Origin: Emticicia sp. BO119
GTDB taxonomy: Bacteria > Bacteroidota > Bacteroidia > Cytophagales > Spirosomataceae
NCBI RefSeq assembly: GCF_013912375.1
Contig: NZ_JACETV010000012.1
Coordinates: 1 to 64,000 of the forward strand
Direction of reading: 5' to 3'
Length of the DNA stretch: 64,000 bases
Below the pieces are notes generated by a model. It searched no databases. It was not told the DNA's origin and saw only the letters and a list, made by a program, of their open reading frames with translations. Made by a program: the position numbers and the translations under genes. Numbering within the stretch: the first letter of the stretch is position 1; each line of letters starts with the position of its first letter. Of this stretch, positions 34,383 to 43,463 are shown in pieces.

Positions 34383-37300
34383 TTATTTCAATTTATAAGT
34401 GGTACCTTCATCTGCTTTTATCATCTTTTCATTCGGGTCTAAAATCAGTGTTACAGGTTTTTCAGTGTTCCTGACTTTGATAGTTGCTTTATTATGGTTT
34501 ACCCGAAAATTCATGATCTGTGGGCTGCCGTCTTTAAAAGAAAAACCTATTTCGATCGTGCCTGTAAAGTTTACAGGTGTTTGTTTACCTTTTCCGTTTT
34601 CCTGGTATTTATTGACAGTCAGTTCAAAACTGGTTTCGTATTGATTGCCAACTTGCCGCGTCTGAATTGATGTTGCAAGAGGCTGGTAGATAATAATCTT
34701 TTTAAACAGGTCATCGATAGCAGGGTGCTGCGAAGCATCGGTGAGCTTATATAACTCATCCAGAAAATCTGTGGTAACTGGCAGAATATTGTCAGTTCTG
34801 GAAACAGCTCTCTGATAGATGTGTCGTAAGGCAGCATTCACCTTGTTTTCTCCGATCAGTTCGGATAGTTGATACATGGCAACCATGCCTTTCGAATAAA
34901 ACAGATGCAGATTACTGTAATTGGTCTTATAGAGCGGTTGCTCGTCGCTGAACCCTCTGTCGCTCAGATAAATGTTTTTGTGCATGTGCACATTTTCCAG
35001 GACACGTTTTTGTCCATACATTTTTTTTACGAGCATAAGCTCGGTGTACATAGCAAGGGTCTCGCTCAGGAATCTTCCACCCTCTCTTTCATCGGGTACA
35101 AAATTAGTAGAGCCCCACCACTCATGCGAAAGCTCGTGTCCTGCTAATTCATTAATGACATCCTGTTGTTTGTCTCCTTTGATATTTGCATGAAAAACCA
35201 TGTTTTCAGTCATGAATATAGTCGCCGGATAAGCCGTAGCCGCAAAGCCTTTACTAAAGGCTGAAATTTCGGCAAAGCGAATGGTTTTGAAAGGATATTT
35301 GCCGAAGTTGGTTTCGCAGTAGTCCAGAGTATTTTTAGCATTGGCTATGAGTCCTTCGACGTTTTCGTGATGTGTAGGATGATAATATACCTCTATGCCA
35401 ATGCCACGATGATTTACTTTTCTGATAGCATAATTGCCAGATGATACTCCGAATCTGAAGCGGATGGGTACATTGGTTTTGTAATGAAAATAGTTACGGT
35501 TATTAACTTTCCACTGGTTTACTAATTCGCCTGTTCCAATGGTTATCTGATTGGCTGAGGTTGAAATCAGCATATCCAGGTTCAACCATTCTGTTTCGGG
35601 CTCACGCGGGAATTCCAGGCTTTTGAGGGGTGTAGCCTTGCCTAAGTTACGGTTTTTGCGCTCTACTTCCCTATCTATTTCATTGCCTGTCTGATAACCC
35701 AATTGCGGAAAATAATTGCTGATACGTGAGAATGCGCCGTTTTCAACCATCGCATTAAAAGGCATAAGCGAAGTAAAGGCATTCCAGTGATAACTTAACT
35801 CAAAATCTGCTTTGATACTATCCTGTGGCTGTAAAGGCTTGGATAGTGTAACCCAATAATGTCCGAATTCTTCATCAGCCGTACTCACCTTTGAGCCGTC
35901 TACTTTGAGGCTTTTAAGGGAAAGTGCAGGATTTAAATAAAACAAGAGCTTATTGATGGGTTGATTGGTGGTATTGTGCAAGATATAGATAGCAGAGGCA
36001 TTGTAAGCATTGCTTTCAGGAAACAAGTCAATCTTGGTTTGTATGGCTTTGATGTCAGGTTTGGGGATATGCTGAAACTGGCGGTATTTTTTTTCATAGT
36101 TTGCCTGCCATTGCAGTTTACTTTCTTTATCCGACATATCAATCTGGCTATTAATGTAGATGCCAGATGAGGTTGCAATTGCTACTAATAGCAAAAGACT
36201 GATTTTAACAATTAGATTCCATGATTTTCTGATGCCTTTTTGGAATTGTACGGCTAAAATCATAATGATAAAAGTGGTGCAGATACCAAACAGCATTCGC
36301 CAACTGAATGTGGTAAGATTTGCCCCGAAACCACTCATAGTGCTGTACTCACCTTCAAAAGGGTATCCTATCCGAAGCAAAGGATGCCTGATATGTATAT
36401 TAGCACCAATGCCTGTGGTAGTGAGTATTACAAAAATAGTAGCCACCACCAAAGCAAAGTATCTGTTTCTAATGATTTTTTGGATGGCTATAACAATACC
36501 GGCACTCAATAATAAAGGCAAGCCGACCAAGTAACCCATACTTATATACGTATTCCATTCTATGTGGGGATATTGATAGACTATCTGAAAAAGGATACCT
36601 GTGAGCACAACTCCGGTAAGCAATAAAAGAATGATGCAGGCCATTGAAAACCATTTGGCAAAGAATTGTATAGAGAGGCTCACGGGGGTGGTATTTTCTA
36701 TCAGATGAAAGTTTGAAGTGCGGCTTCTCCAGAGTAGTTCGTTGCTGTAGAATAAAATAACCAGATTACAAAAGATGGGGAAGACTTCCAGAATGGTATT
36801 AACCATTAAGGCAGTACTGACATAGTTTTCGGGTATTCGGATTCCCTGTTCTATTGCTCCGTACATCTCCATTGAAACAACGAAAACAATCCCTGCCAGA
36901 ATCAGCAGGAAGGGAATGCTTTTCAGTACAAAAGTCAAATCAATTTTTACCAGACTAATCAAAGACCTGAATTGATGCTGAATGCTGAAAGGTTGGGGTA
37001 TAGCTATCTTATAAAGTGTAACTACTGCTTTTACCTGAGGTTTTTCTTTTGTTTTTCTGCCTTTTTCATCCACCGAAAACCTGAATAATCGATGCGAAAT
37101 AATTAATAGTATGAAAGAAAGTAGTATGTAAAATACCCTGTTAAATAGCATTGTACTTATCAGAGCTGTCACCGTTGTATTGCGTTGGATGGCAGACCAT
37201 AGCAAGGTCTGATGTAAAAACGCTGACAAACCGAAAGGGTCAAACCGGGCAGCCATTTGCATCGACTCTTCGGTAGGCGGCATGGCTCCGGCAATGAGCG

Positions 37301-37901
37301 GTGAGCCTGAGAAAATAAGTGCTACATGATAAGCAATGAAGATAAACAAACCCGAAATATAAACCAGAAGTTTATTTCTGGTCAGCAAGCCTATGCTACA
37401 AACCACCGCAGAGCAAAAAAAGGCATTGGGTATTGTAATGAGCAGAAAAGGCTGAAAATAGTACCATAGACGAAAAGGCCCGAATTCACTTGCATCGAAA
37501 CGAGACATGGTTTGCCCAATGGCAAAACCTGTCAGTAATAACAAAAAAGTGAAAATATTAAGCCCAAAAATAATCAAAAATCTACTCAGAAAGAAATTGA
37601 TTTTCTTTAATGGAGTGGCATATAAGACCATAGAGAAATGATGCTCCTGCTCACGAAACAATACCTGTGCCGCTAAAATGGTTGAGGAAAAAATACATAT
37701 AAGCGACAGATACCCTAAGTTATAAGTAATAGCAAAGGGCGAATTGCGGAATGTGTTTTCGGTAAGTAATACAGAAAATGAAGAGCCACCTAAGAGCCCT
37801 ATACCTAAAAAAGTCAATAAAACGGCATATATCCAGGCTCTTTTGAAAAAGAGACTTAGCTCAAATGCAAATAGATATCTAAACTGTGTTGCGGTTTTCA
37901 T
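34383..37901 (-). CDS. ABC transporter permease fused to an M1-family aminopeptidase
   Basis: The 1172-residue protein has two parts. Residues 1 to about 590 contain roughly 12 membrane helices in two ABC-2-like permease halves. Residues about 600-1172 form a periplasm-facing M1 gluzincin domain with the zinc motif HELSHEWWG (HExxH) and a third ligand Glu 18 residues on, in SETLAMY. The GAMEN exopeptidase motif is not evident, so exact specificity is open. The gene overlaps the ATP-binding gene at 37898 by four bases (ATGA), so they form one transporter. Such permease/peptidase fusions are typical of Bacteroidota and may handle peptides or antibiotics. Confidence 0.92.
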   Translation of the reverse strand: MKTATQFRYLFAFELSLFFKRAWIYAVLLTFLGIGLLGGSSFSVLLTENTFRNSPFAITYNLGYLSLICIFSSTILAAQVLFREQEHHFSMVLYATPLKKINFFLSRFLIIFGLNIFTFLLLLTGFAIGQTMSRFDASEFGPFRLWYYFQPFLLITIPNAFFCSAVVCSIGLLTRNKLLVYISGLFIFIAYHVALIFSGSPLIAGAMPPTEESMQMAARFDPFGLSAFLHQTLLWSAIQRNTTVTALISTMLFNRVFYILLSFILLIISHRLFRFSVDEKGRKTKEKPQVKAVVTLYKIAIPQPFSIQHQFRSLISLVKIDLTFVLKSIPFLLILAGIVFVVSMEMYGAIEQGIRIPENYVSTALMVNTILEVFPIFCNLVILFYSNELLWRSRTSNFHLIENTTPVSLSIQFFAKWFSMACIILLLLTGVVLTGILFQIVYQYPHIEWNTYISMGYLVGLPLLLSAGIVIAIQKIIRNRYFALVVATIFVILTTTGIGANIHIRHPLLRIGYPFEGEYSTMSGFGANLTTFSWRMLFGICTTFIIMILAVQFQKGIRKSWNLIVKISLLLLVAIATSSGIYINSQIDMSDKESKLQWQANYEKKYRQFQHIPKPDIKAIQTKIDLFPESNAYNASAIYILHNTTNQPINKLLFYLNPALSLKSLKVDGSKVSTADEEFGHYWVTLSKPLQPQDSIKADFELSYHWNAFTSLMPFNAMVENGAFSRISNYFPQLGYQTGNEIDREVERKNRNLGKATPLKSLEFPREPETEWLNLDMLISTSANQITIGTGELVNQWKVNNRNYFHYKTNVPIRFRFGVSSGNYAIRKVNHRGIGIEVYYHPTHHENVEGLIANAKNTLDYCETNFGKYPFKTIRFAEISAFSKGFAATAYPATIFMTENMVFHANIKGDKQQDVINELAGHELSHEWWGSTNFVPDEREGGRFLSETLAMYTELMLVKKMYGQKRVLENVHMHKNIYLSDRGFSDEQPLYKTNYSNLHLFYSKGMVAMYQLSELIGENKVNAALRHIYQRAVSRTDNILPVTTDFLDELYKLTDASQHPAIDDLFKKIIIYQPLATSIQTRQVGNQYETSFELTVNKYQENGKGKQTPVNFTGTIEIGFSFKDGSPQIMNFRVNHNKATIKVRNTEKPVTLILDPNEKMIKADEGTTYKLK

Positions 37902-38782
37902 GCTACGTGCTTTTGTTGGTTCATAATAAAGAAGTAATAGTCTTCCAGCGTAGGAGAGAGTATCTGAAAGCGGCTATCGGGTTGCGTGTCTGAATAGACA
38001 TGAATACTCAGTTTTCCTTCAGTCAGTTGGGTAGAAATAATGTTGAAGTTTTTTTCATAATCGGCTTTTTCTTTTTTGTCGATGGTCTTTTTCCAGATGA
38101 CGCCAGACAGTGATTCCACAAAATGAGAGGGCTTACCTTGCGCTATTACTTTGCCTTGGTGCATCACCGCCATATTGGGGCAGAGGTTTTTCACATCCTC
38201 TACCAGATGCGTTGACAAGATAATGATAATATCTTCGCCTATTTCGCTTAATAAGTTATTGAAACGGTTGCGTTCTTCCGGGTCAAGTCCGGCGGTTGGT
38301 TCATCTACAATGATTACCTGTGGATTACCCAACAAGGCTTGTGCAATACCAAAGCGCTGACGCATACCACCTGAAAAAGTATAGACTTCTTTATTACGAT
38401 GCTGATACAAATTGACTTTATCCAGCAAAGCCAATACCTGTTCTTTTCGGACTGCATTATTAACTACTCCTTTCAAAGTGGCTAAATGATTGAGTAAGTC
38501 ATAGGCTGAGATTTTAGGGTAAACACCAAAATCCTGTGGCAGAAAGCCTAACTGTTTTTTTATGAAATCGGTGTCGATTACGATGTCTGTGCCATTCAGC
38601 GTGATACTGCCACTATCGGGGTTTTGTAAACCTGCAATGGTTTTTATTAATGAAGATTTTCCGGCACCATTCGGACCTAATAAGCCAAACATACCATTAC
38701 TGAGTTCGAGATTTACGTTCTCAATGGCTTTCACACCATTGGGATAAGTCTTGTTGATGTTTTTGAGAGATAGCTGATTCAT
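37898..38782 (-). CDS. ABC transporter ATP-binding protein
   Basis: The 294-residue ATPase has Walker A GPNGAGKSS (residues about 36-44), the signature FSGGMRQR, Walker B VIIVDEPTAGLD and the switch His in STHLVED. The C-terminal 70 residues extend beyond the nucleotide domain, as in the YtrB/CcmA-like branch. It energises the permease/peptidase fusion encoded next, whose start codon overlaps its stop. A promoter and an 11-bp inverted repeat lie directly upstream, at 38874-38913. Confidence 0.95.
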   Translation of the reverse strand: MNQLSLKNINKTYPNGVKAIENVNLELSNGMFGLLGPNGAGKSSLIKTIAGLQNPDSGSITLNGTDIVIDTDFIKKQLGFLPQDFGVYPKISAYDLLNHLATLKGVVNNAVRKEQVLALLDKVNLYQHRNKEVYTFSGGMRQRFGIAQALLGNPQVIIVDEPTAGLDPEERNRFNNLLSEIGEDIIIILSTHLVEDVKNLCPNMAVMHQGKVIAQGKPSHFVESLSGVIWKKTIDKKEKADYEKNFNIISTQLTEGKLSIHVYSDTQPDSRFQILSPTLEDYYFFIMNQQKHVA

Positions 38783-38873
38783 AATTTATAGTTTTTAAAC
38801 AATACAATGCCATGCGCCTTTTTTGAGGTGCTTTTGAAACAACAGGATTGTTCGGCTTCTTAATAATTGATTG

Positions 38874-38913
38874 CAAATATATAATTAATTAATGTAAAAC
38901 AATAATTAATTAT
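38874..38913 (-). promoter_or_regulatory. ABC operon promoter with 11-bp inverted repeat
   Basis: Read on the minus strand, TATATTTG (38874-38881) is an exact -7 element. An inverted repeat, ATAATTAATTA (38881-38891) and TAATTAATTAT (38903-38913), 11-bp arms with an 11-base spacer, covers the spacer and the -33 region. A dimeric repressor binding both arms would block the promoter. Confidence 0.6.
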
Positions 38914-38949
38914 AAAAAATGATGTTAGTAAGTGCCAACATCATTTTTT
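38914..38949 (-). terminator. Terminator of the gene at 38986
   Basis: AAAAAATGATGTT and AACATCATTTTTT form a 13-bp stem with a 10-base loop (38927-38936), carrying U tracts in both directions. It lies 36 bases beyond the stop at 38986. Confidence 0.75.
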
Positions 38950-38985
38950 GAGCTTTATATTTTGCGTTTATCTGATAAGAGAGTA

Positions 38986-39408
38986 CTATTTCTTTTCTTT
39001 AAAACTATCAATCGTAACCCTGATTACTCTATCAGGCATTTCAGCGATTTCCATTGTAAAAGTTGTTTTTCCGTCTTTGCCTTCAATAGTCATGGTAACA
39101 TGACGAGTTTCACCCGATGGATCGTTGAAATCGGCTTTAATGACGCTTTTCCCTTCTTTATATGCCGTAGGCCATTCACAGGTTGCAGCAGTGATATTTG
39201 CAGTCATGATATTGCCATTATTCCCTGGATTAATCAAAACCTGTTTTTTGATAATTTCAATGGTGCTGTTTTCATCGACTGTGCGCTGTACTGTGCCCGA
39301 GTTATCAAGGTATTCGGTTTTATTTGAAGTCAATGCCAGATCAAGATTGCATTGGGCAAAGCCTGCAAAACTGAAACATACAAGTACAAGTAGTAGAAAA
39401 TTTTTCAT
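38986..39408 (-). CDS. Small secreted hypothetical protein
   Basis: The 140-residue product has a signal peptide (MKNFLLLVLVCFSFAGFAQ) and a beta-rich mature part containing the pattern KADFNDPSGETRHVTMTIEG. It has Cys20 close to the cleavage site and Cys near residue 74. No family was recognised. It is a single gene with its own terminator; the ABC operon promoter starts just beyond. Confidence 0.75.
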   Translation of the reverse strand: MKNFLLLVLVCFSFAGFAQCNLDLALTSNKTEYLDNSGTVQRTVDENSTIEIIKKQVLINPGNNGNIMTANITAATCEWPTAYKEGKSVIKADFNDPSGETRHVTMTIEGKDGKTTFTMEIAEMPDRVIRVTIDSFKEKK

Positions 39409-39759
39409 AATTTATAATTGTTTAAAGTGAATAAAAAGTAAATATAATTACTACTGTGTAAAAAAAGGTAGTTTGTATTGCAAATATGTTAAATGGTTAA
39501 TTGTTTGGATAAATGGAAGCTGAATTTTCATTTAATCATTTCTTATATAAATACATTACCTGCCTTACTTAAAATCATAGGGTAATTATCTGATTAGACA
39601 GAGAAACCAGTTTTTTGTTCCAGATTTCTGCGAAAATCAGTTATATCTAACAGAAACCGGATAACTCTGCTCGTTGAGTACTCTTATAATTCAGGATAAA
39701 TTATGGGTATATTCCAACGGTTTTGCTATAAAACGTATCCTTTTATAAAATTTGCGGTT

Positions 39760-40179
39760 ATGTTTAAAAACATCATTATTATTGTTGCTTTGCTTTTTGT
39801 CGGACTGCTGTCGGGCTGTAGTAAAAAGTATAACCCTGAAAGCCCGATTGAAGGTTTGTGGGTTTTAGACAAGTATGAATCTGTTGATGATAAGATAATT
39901 ATCAGTTTTCATCGAGCATCTCAATTTGAAGAGAATAAAGCCGGATATGCTTTTAAACCCAATGGCTTGCTTATTGCCCGCCAGAACGCAGGTTGGTGTG
40001 GAACTCCACCAATTACTTATATGGAGACACAAGGAAAGTGGAGTCTTGATAGAAACAAAATTAATCTAAATGGGATATACTGGGGCGGTACGTTTATGGC
40101 AGTCTATGAGGTTCATCAAGTTGGGGCTTCTGAATTACAATTAAAAGAGGTAGCAAGTAAATATAATATGGATAGATAA
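39760..40179 (+). CDS. Small lipoprotein
   Basis: From the ATG at 39760 the product is 139 residues with a lipoprotein signal whose lipobox is LLSGC. A longer reading from 39703 would put 19 extra residues in front of it. The mature part starts with IEGLWVLDKYESV and contains a lipocalin-like strand order (YAFKPNGLLIARQN, then TQGKWSLDRNKINLNGIYW), the pattern of small lipocalin-like or META-type domains. It is probably anchored in the outer membrane. The following gene (40209) is also a lipoprotein, 29 bases on, so they are co-transcribed. Confidence 0.8.
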   Translation: MFKNIIIIVALLFVGLLSGCSKKYNPESPIEGLWVLDKYESVDDKIIISFHRASQFEENKAGYAFKPNGLLIARQNAGWCGTPPITYMETQGKWSLDRNKINLNGIYWGGTFMAVYEVHQVGASELQLKEVASKYNMDR

Positions 40180-40208
40180 GCAGATATATCTCTTAAATCT
40201 GATAAACC

Positions 40209-40658
40209 ATGAAAAATGTAATATTTCTGTTTCTGCTATTAGCGGTAGCATGCCATAAAGGGGTTGAACCCAAAGACCCTGACTGGGAAAAAATGTTCCT
40301 TATTGAGAACCAGTCGTTCTCGTTACGTTTTCCTACCCAAGACTGGAAACTGGTACAATTACAGGGAACTGACAGTTATGTTGGTTATTTTGAAAGAGGT
40401 GAGGATAAAATTTACTTTGACCATGGTTGGTATAATGGAGATATAAGTAAAAACAGTAACCCTAAACCACTGTATTACGAAGAAACTACGATTGATGGAA
40501 ATAAAGCAGTAATAGCGAAACAGAAAGAAGATAACGGGGTGCTTTTAAGGGCTATTATCTATCATAGAGATAAAATGAATTCGACAGCTTTTTATATAAC
40601 CAACCCAGGTAACGAGCAGGAGATTATCAGGATATTCAGAACGCATCAGTTTAAATAA
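40209..40658 (+). CDS. Small lipoprotein
   Basis: The 149-residue product begins MKNVIFLFLLLAVACHKG, with the lipobox LAVAC (Cys15). The mature part has alternating strands (SFSLRFPTQDWKLVQLQGTD) of the type found in small surface-exposed or lipid-binding proteins, with no catalytic motif. It shares a transcript with the lipoprotein gene upstream and is followed by a strong terminator. Function unknown. Confidence 0.8.
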   Translation: MKNVIFLFLLLAVACHKGVEPKDPDWEKMFLIENQSFSLRFPTQDWKLVQLQGTDSYVGYFERGEDKIYFDHGWYNGDISKNSNPKPLYYEETTIDGNKAVIAKQKEDNGVLLRAIIYHRDKMNSTAFYITNPGNEQEIIRIFRTHQFK

Positions 40659-40693
40659 TGAAGTGAGTTAGTAATTGACAAATTTTTTGTTAG

Positions 40694-40757
40694 CACCTTG
40701 GCAAGCCTGAATTTAGCAGTGCTGCGAGAGTAAATTCAGGCTAAGTAAGGTGTTTTT
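40694..40757 (+). terminator. Long terminator hairpin after the lipoprotein pair
   Basis: AGCCTGAATTTA (40704-40715) and TAAATTCAGGCT (40731-40742) form a perfect 12-bp stem. It is extended by CACCTT (40694-40699) with AAGGTG (40747-40752) across small internal loops, and is followed by TTTTT. Confidence 0.7.
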
Positions 40758-40771
40758 GATTTAAAGATTAA

Positions 40772-41554
40772 CTATCTGTTTATTCCCAACCGAATAGCTT
40801 CTTCTATCGGAGTGTAAGCTTCTTCTTTATTTTCTATCACTAAATCATTTTTCAGCAGAAGAGGAGGCTGGGCTAAAAAGCGAGGGTTAATGCCCTGATG
40901 TGCCTGTGCTGCGTGCGCTACGAAAGGGTGGCATAAATATACCGTACCAGCTCTGCCAATAGCCAGAACTTCTTCTTTTTGGGGTATCCGGGCTAATTTC
41001 TCTGCCAATTCCATAAATGAAAGCCCTTGTTCTCCAAAGGGTTCTAATGCCTTTGCGACCTCTAAGTGCGAACTCACTCTGATACGGGTAGGGGCGTCTT
41101 TTTCGCTTACATCAGAGAAAAGAAACAGCATCAGCAATGCTCTGCCTTTTGACTTTACATTGATACGCCACTCAAAAAAATTTGCAGGGTCATTACCAGG
41201 AAACCCCGCATCTACGTGCCAGCCAGTATCATCAGGCTTTTCTGAAGATGGGAAACGGACAGGAAAAGTACCCATGCTCATGCAGGGTATCCAGTTACCT
41301 TGCCCGACCAACTGGTTGAATATAGCATGGAGTATATTGGTATTAGCGGCTTTAAGAAATGGTTCGTGGTTATACATACCTAATCTAATTACGGGTTTTG
41401 TCCAGGTTTGTTTATCGTTCGGGTTGCAGCCTGTATCTCTCCAGAGAATATTTCTTGCTTCTTGTGCTACTTCTGAAGAAAAGGCATTATCGACTCTGAC
41501 GAACCCCTGATAAATAAATTGTTGAATCTGATTTATAGTTAAGATTTCTTGCAT
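40772..41554 (-). CDS. Phytanoyl-CoA dioxygenase (PhyH) family protein
   Basis: From the ATG at 41554 the product is 260 residues. It has the 2-oxoglutarate/Fe(II) oxygenase facial triad: H-x-D in WHVDAGFPG and a distal His in YLCHPFVAHAAQAH, followed by Asn-Pro-Arg (GINPRF) for 2-oxoglutarate binding. PhyH-type enzymes hydroxylate fatty-acyl, aromatic or antibiotic precursors; the substrate is unknown. A start six codons upstream (41572) is also possible. It converges with the lipoprotein pair and shares the terminator region. No operon partner. Confidence 0.88.
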   Translation of the reverse strand: MQEILTINQIQQFIYQGFVRVDNAFSSEVAQEARNILWRDTGCNPNDKQTWTKPVIRLGMYNHEPFLKAANTNILHAIFNQLVGQGNWIPCMSMGTFPVRFPSSEKPDDTGWHVDAGFPGNDPANFFEWRINVKSKGRALLMLFLFSDVSEKDAPTRIRVSSHLEVAKALEPFGEQGLSFMELAEKLARIPQKEEVLAIGRAGTVYLCHPFVAHAAQAHQGINPRFLAQPPLLLKNDLVIENKEEAYTPIEEAIRLGINR

Positions 41555-41724
41555 GATTGTATTATGATACAATTATTGTGGGGCGAGCCGATAGCCCGCC
41601 TACAATAATTTATGATTTTGAATTTAAAGACAATAGAATAACAGGCCTCAAAAAAAGGCAGGAAATGTCAGAAAGACATAAGGGAAGCTATTAAAGCATT
41701 GGAGCCATTCTCATACCATCAAAA

Positions 41725-42462
41725 TTATGAAATTTGAGGAGAATTTGCTAAGAGTTTTTGCATATATCTGGCATTTTTTATAGCTGCAATACCCCATGTA
41801 TTATTAAAAAACACAAAAGCGTTTTTATTGCTTGTTATAATTTTTTCTGATAATGCCTGTAATTCCGTTTCACTGTATTCAGATTTAAAAAGAATGGGTT
41901 TGCCATGAAGCCGGTAGTATATTGTGTCTGTATTGTTGATAATTACATTATCTGGTATATCTTTAGGAATGCTTACCCCGCAAAAGATGATTCCATGTTC
42001 TCTTAAAACCTCGAAAATTCCATCATTCCACCAGGTTCTGTGTCTGAATTCAACTACATTCAAGAAGCGTGGACTGAGCCCGTTGAGGATATTATTTATA
42101 TTTTCTTTATCGCAAATAAAAGAAGGCGGGAACTGAAACAAAAAGCCACCTAATTTTTCTTTTATGCCATGACTGATATGCTTACAGAACTCATTGATCT
42201 CCTGACGCATATTTTTCAGTTGATTAATATGTGTAATAGTTTGTGGAATTTTAATAAAAAAGAGAAAATTGGCCGGTGTTTGCTCATACCAGCTATTAAG
42301 GGTTTTAATTGTGGGTTTACGATAAAAAGTAGAGTTAATTTCTACTGAGTTGAAGTATTGGGCATAGAAAGACAAATAATCTGTTGATGGCAGATTATCG
42401 GGGTAAAAGAAACCTCTCCAGTCTTTATTTGAAAAGCCCGAACAGCCAATAAAATGATTCAT
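41725..42462 (-). CDS. DUF72 (YecE-like) family protein
   Basis: The 245-residue protein starts with FIGCSGFSNKDWRGFFYPDN and continues with YFNSVEINSTFYRKP and VEFRHRTWWND, the blocks that define the DUF72/YecE family, a TIM-barrel-like fold of unknown function. The late block TIYYRLHGKP and the final AFVFFNNTWGIAAIKNA are also conserved. It is complete and stands alone on the minus strand; the 280-base gap beyond contains an inverted repeat at 42683. Confidence 0.92.
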   Translation of the reverse strand: MNHFIGCSGFSNKDWRGFFYPDNLPSTDYLSFYAQYFNSVEINSTFYRKPTIKTLNSWYEQTPANFLFFIKIPQTITHINQLKNMRQEINEFCKHISHGIKEKLGGFLFQFPPSFICDKENINNILNGLSPRFLNVVEFRHRTWWNDGIFEVLREHGIIFCGVSIPKDIPDNVIINNTDTIYYRLHGKPILFKSEYSETELQALSEKIITSNKNAFVFFNNTWGIAAIKNARYMQKLLANSPQIS

Positions 42463-42682
42463 ATATGTGTCTCCTATAGAAAATCAGTATGATACTTAAC
42501 TGACGGCATAAAAAATTTGAGCCAAGCGAATGAAGAATCGGCTAAGTAAGAACGTGCTATTTATTGACTAAATATTTACACAGTCTAAATAAAAATTGAG
42601 TATTCTTTACCACGCCATTTAGGGGTATCCTCATTAGAATGCAATCTGAGAGGTGGCATAGAATTTTTTGGAGAATTAATAT

Positions 42683-42715
42683 GAGAAAATCAATTTTGTT
42701 TAGTTTGATTTTCTC
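42683..42715. promoter_or_regulatory. Inverted repeat before the Gln-rich protein gene
   Basis: GAGAAAATCAA (42683-42693) and TTGATTTTCTC (42705-42715) are exact complements with an 11-base spacer, placing the half-site centres 22 bp apart. It lies 34 bases before the ATG at 42750 and could be an operator or a leader hairpin. Confidence 0.45.
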
Positions 42716-42749
42716 TGATATTATCTATTAAACTCAAAAAAATAAAACT

Positions 42750-43268
42750 ATGGCAACGCAAGAAAATAAGCCAAGAGAAAGAGAGGATGAAAGAAACACC
42801 TCAACTCAACAATCAGGAAATAGAAACACAAGTCAACAAGGCCAACAATCAAGTAATATGGACAAAGGCCAGCAAGGACAACAAAACTGGAATCAGGGGC
42901 AGCAAGGGCAACAATCCGGCAGCCAGCAACAAGGCGACAGAAATCAAGGTCAACAAGGGCAACAATCAAATATGAATAAAGGCCAGCAAGGGCAGGAAAA
43001 CTGGAACCAGGGGCAGCAAGGACAACAATCTGGCAGCCAGCAAAGTGGTAACAGAGATATGCCAAACCAGGGCCAACAAAGTAATACAAATACAGGGCAA
43101 CAGGGTCAGTCTGACCAATGGAGTTCAAGCCAACAAGGCAGAGACCGTGACCGGGATCGTGGTGACAGAGAAGGTACAAACAGAAACACCAATGCTGATT
43201 ATTCAGAGACTGAAGAGCTGGACGAGGATACGGATAGAAACCGAGATAGAGACCCCAATCGTATGTGA
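42750..43268 (+). CDS. Low-complexity Gln/Asn-rich repeat protein
   Basis: The 172-residue product is hydrophilic throughout, with no signal peptide, membrane helix or hydrophobic core. It holds two 38-residue units (starting NMDKGQQGQQNWNQGQQGQQ and NMNKGQQGQENWNQGQQGQQ), flanked by shorter QSGNRN and GQQGQ pieces. It ends in an Arg/Asp-rich tail (RDRDRDRGDREG) and a cluster of Glu and Asp. This is the composition of intrinsically disordered, stress-type hydrophilins, often induced by desiccation or osmotic stress. It is not a copy of a named family I can place. An inverted repeat lies upstream and a 26-bp hairpin follows. Confidence 0.8.
   Translation: MATQENKPREREDERNTSTQQSGNRNTSQQGQQSSNMDKGQQGQQNWNQGQQGQQSGSQQQGDRNQGQQGQQSNMNKGQQGQENWNQGQQGQQSGSQQSGNRDMPNQGQQSNTNTGQQGQSDQWSSSQQGRDRDRDRGDREGTNRNTNADYSETEELDEDTDRNRDRDPNRM
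42855..43082 (+). repeat. Two tandem 114-bp repeats inside the Gln-rich gene
   Basis: The unit starting at 42855 recurs at 42969 with only scattered substitutions, mostly synonymous (for example GGA/GGG and AAT/AAC). The period of 114 bp equals 38 codons, so copy number can change without a frameshift. Confidence 0.8.
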
Positions 43269-43312
43269 TCGGATGTGAAGTTTAAATCGGATTATTGCCA
43301 ATAGGCATTAAT

Positions 43313-43408
43313 AATACATAAAAAGGTGATGAAACACACAACAAGAGAGTGATATTAATACTCTACCAGCCAAAGCTGACTCTGTGTTTCACCACCTTTT
43401 TATGTATT
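43313..43408. terminator. 26-bp stem hairpin between convergent genes
   Basis: Arms 43313-43338 and 43383-43408 pair along 26 bp with one G-U, enclosing a 44-base loop that has its own small hairpin (AGAGT/ACTCT, 43346-43364). It lies between the stops at 43268 and 43464. It is longer than ordinary terminators and might be a bidirectional terminator, a small RNA or a decayed miniature element. Confidence 0.55.
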
Positions 43409-43463
43409 ACCTACTTAAGAGGCGCAAAAAATAATCAGGTAAGATAATTTAATCCATTTTAGG

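Noticed and set aside
42855-43082. Tandem repeats as a possible CRISPR array
   Set aside because: Period 114 bp with only two units and no spacers; the repeat is in frame and encodes protein.
42748-43179. Open frame on the minus strand opposite the Gln-rich repeat gene
   Set aside because: It arises from the repeat composition (CTG/TTG strings) and encodes a low-complexity Leu/Cys/Tyr-rich product with no start context.
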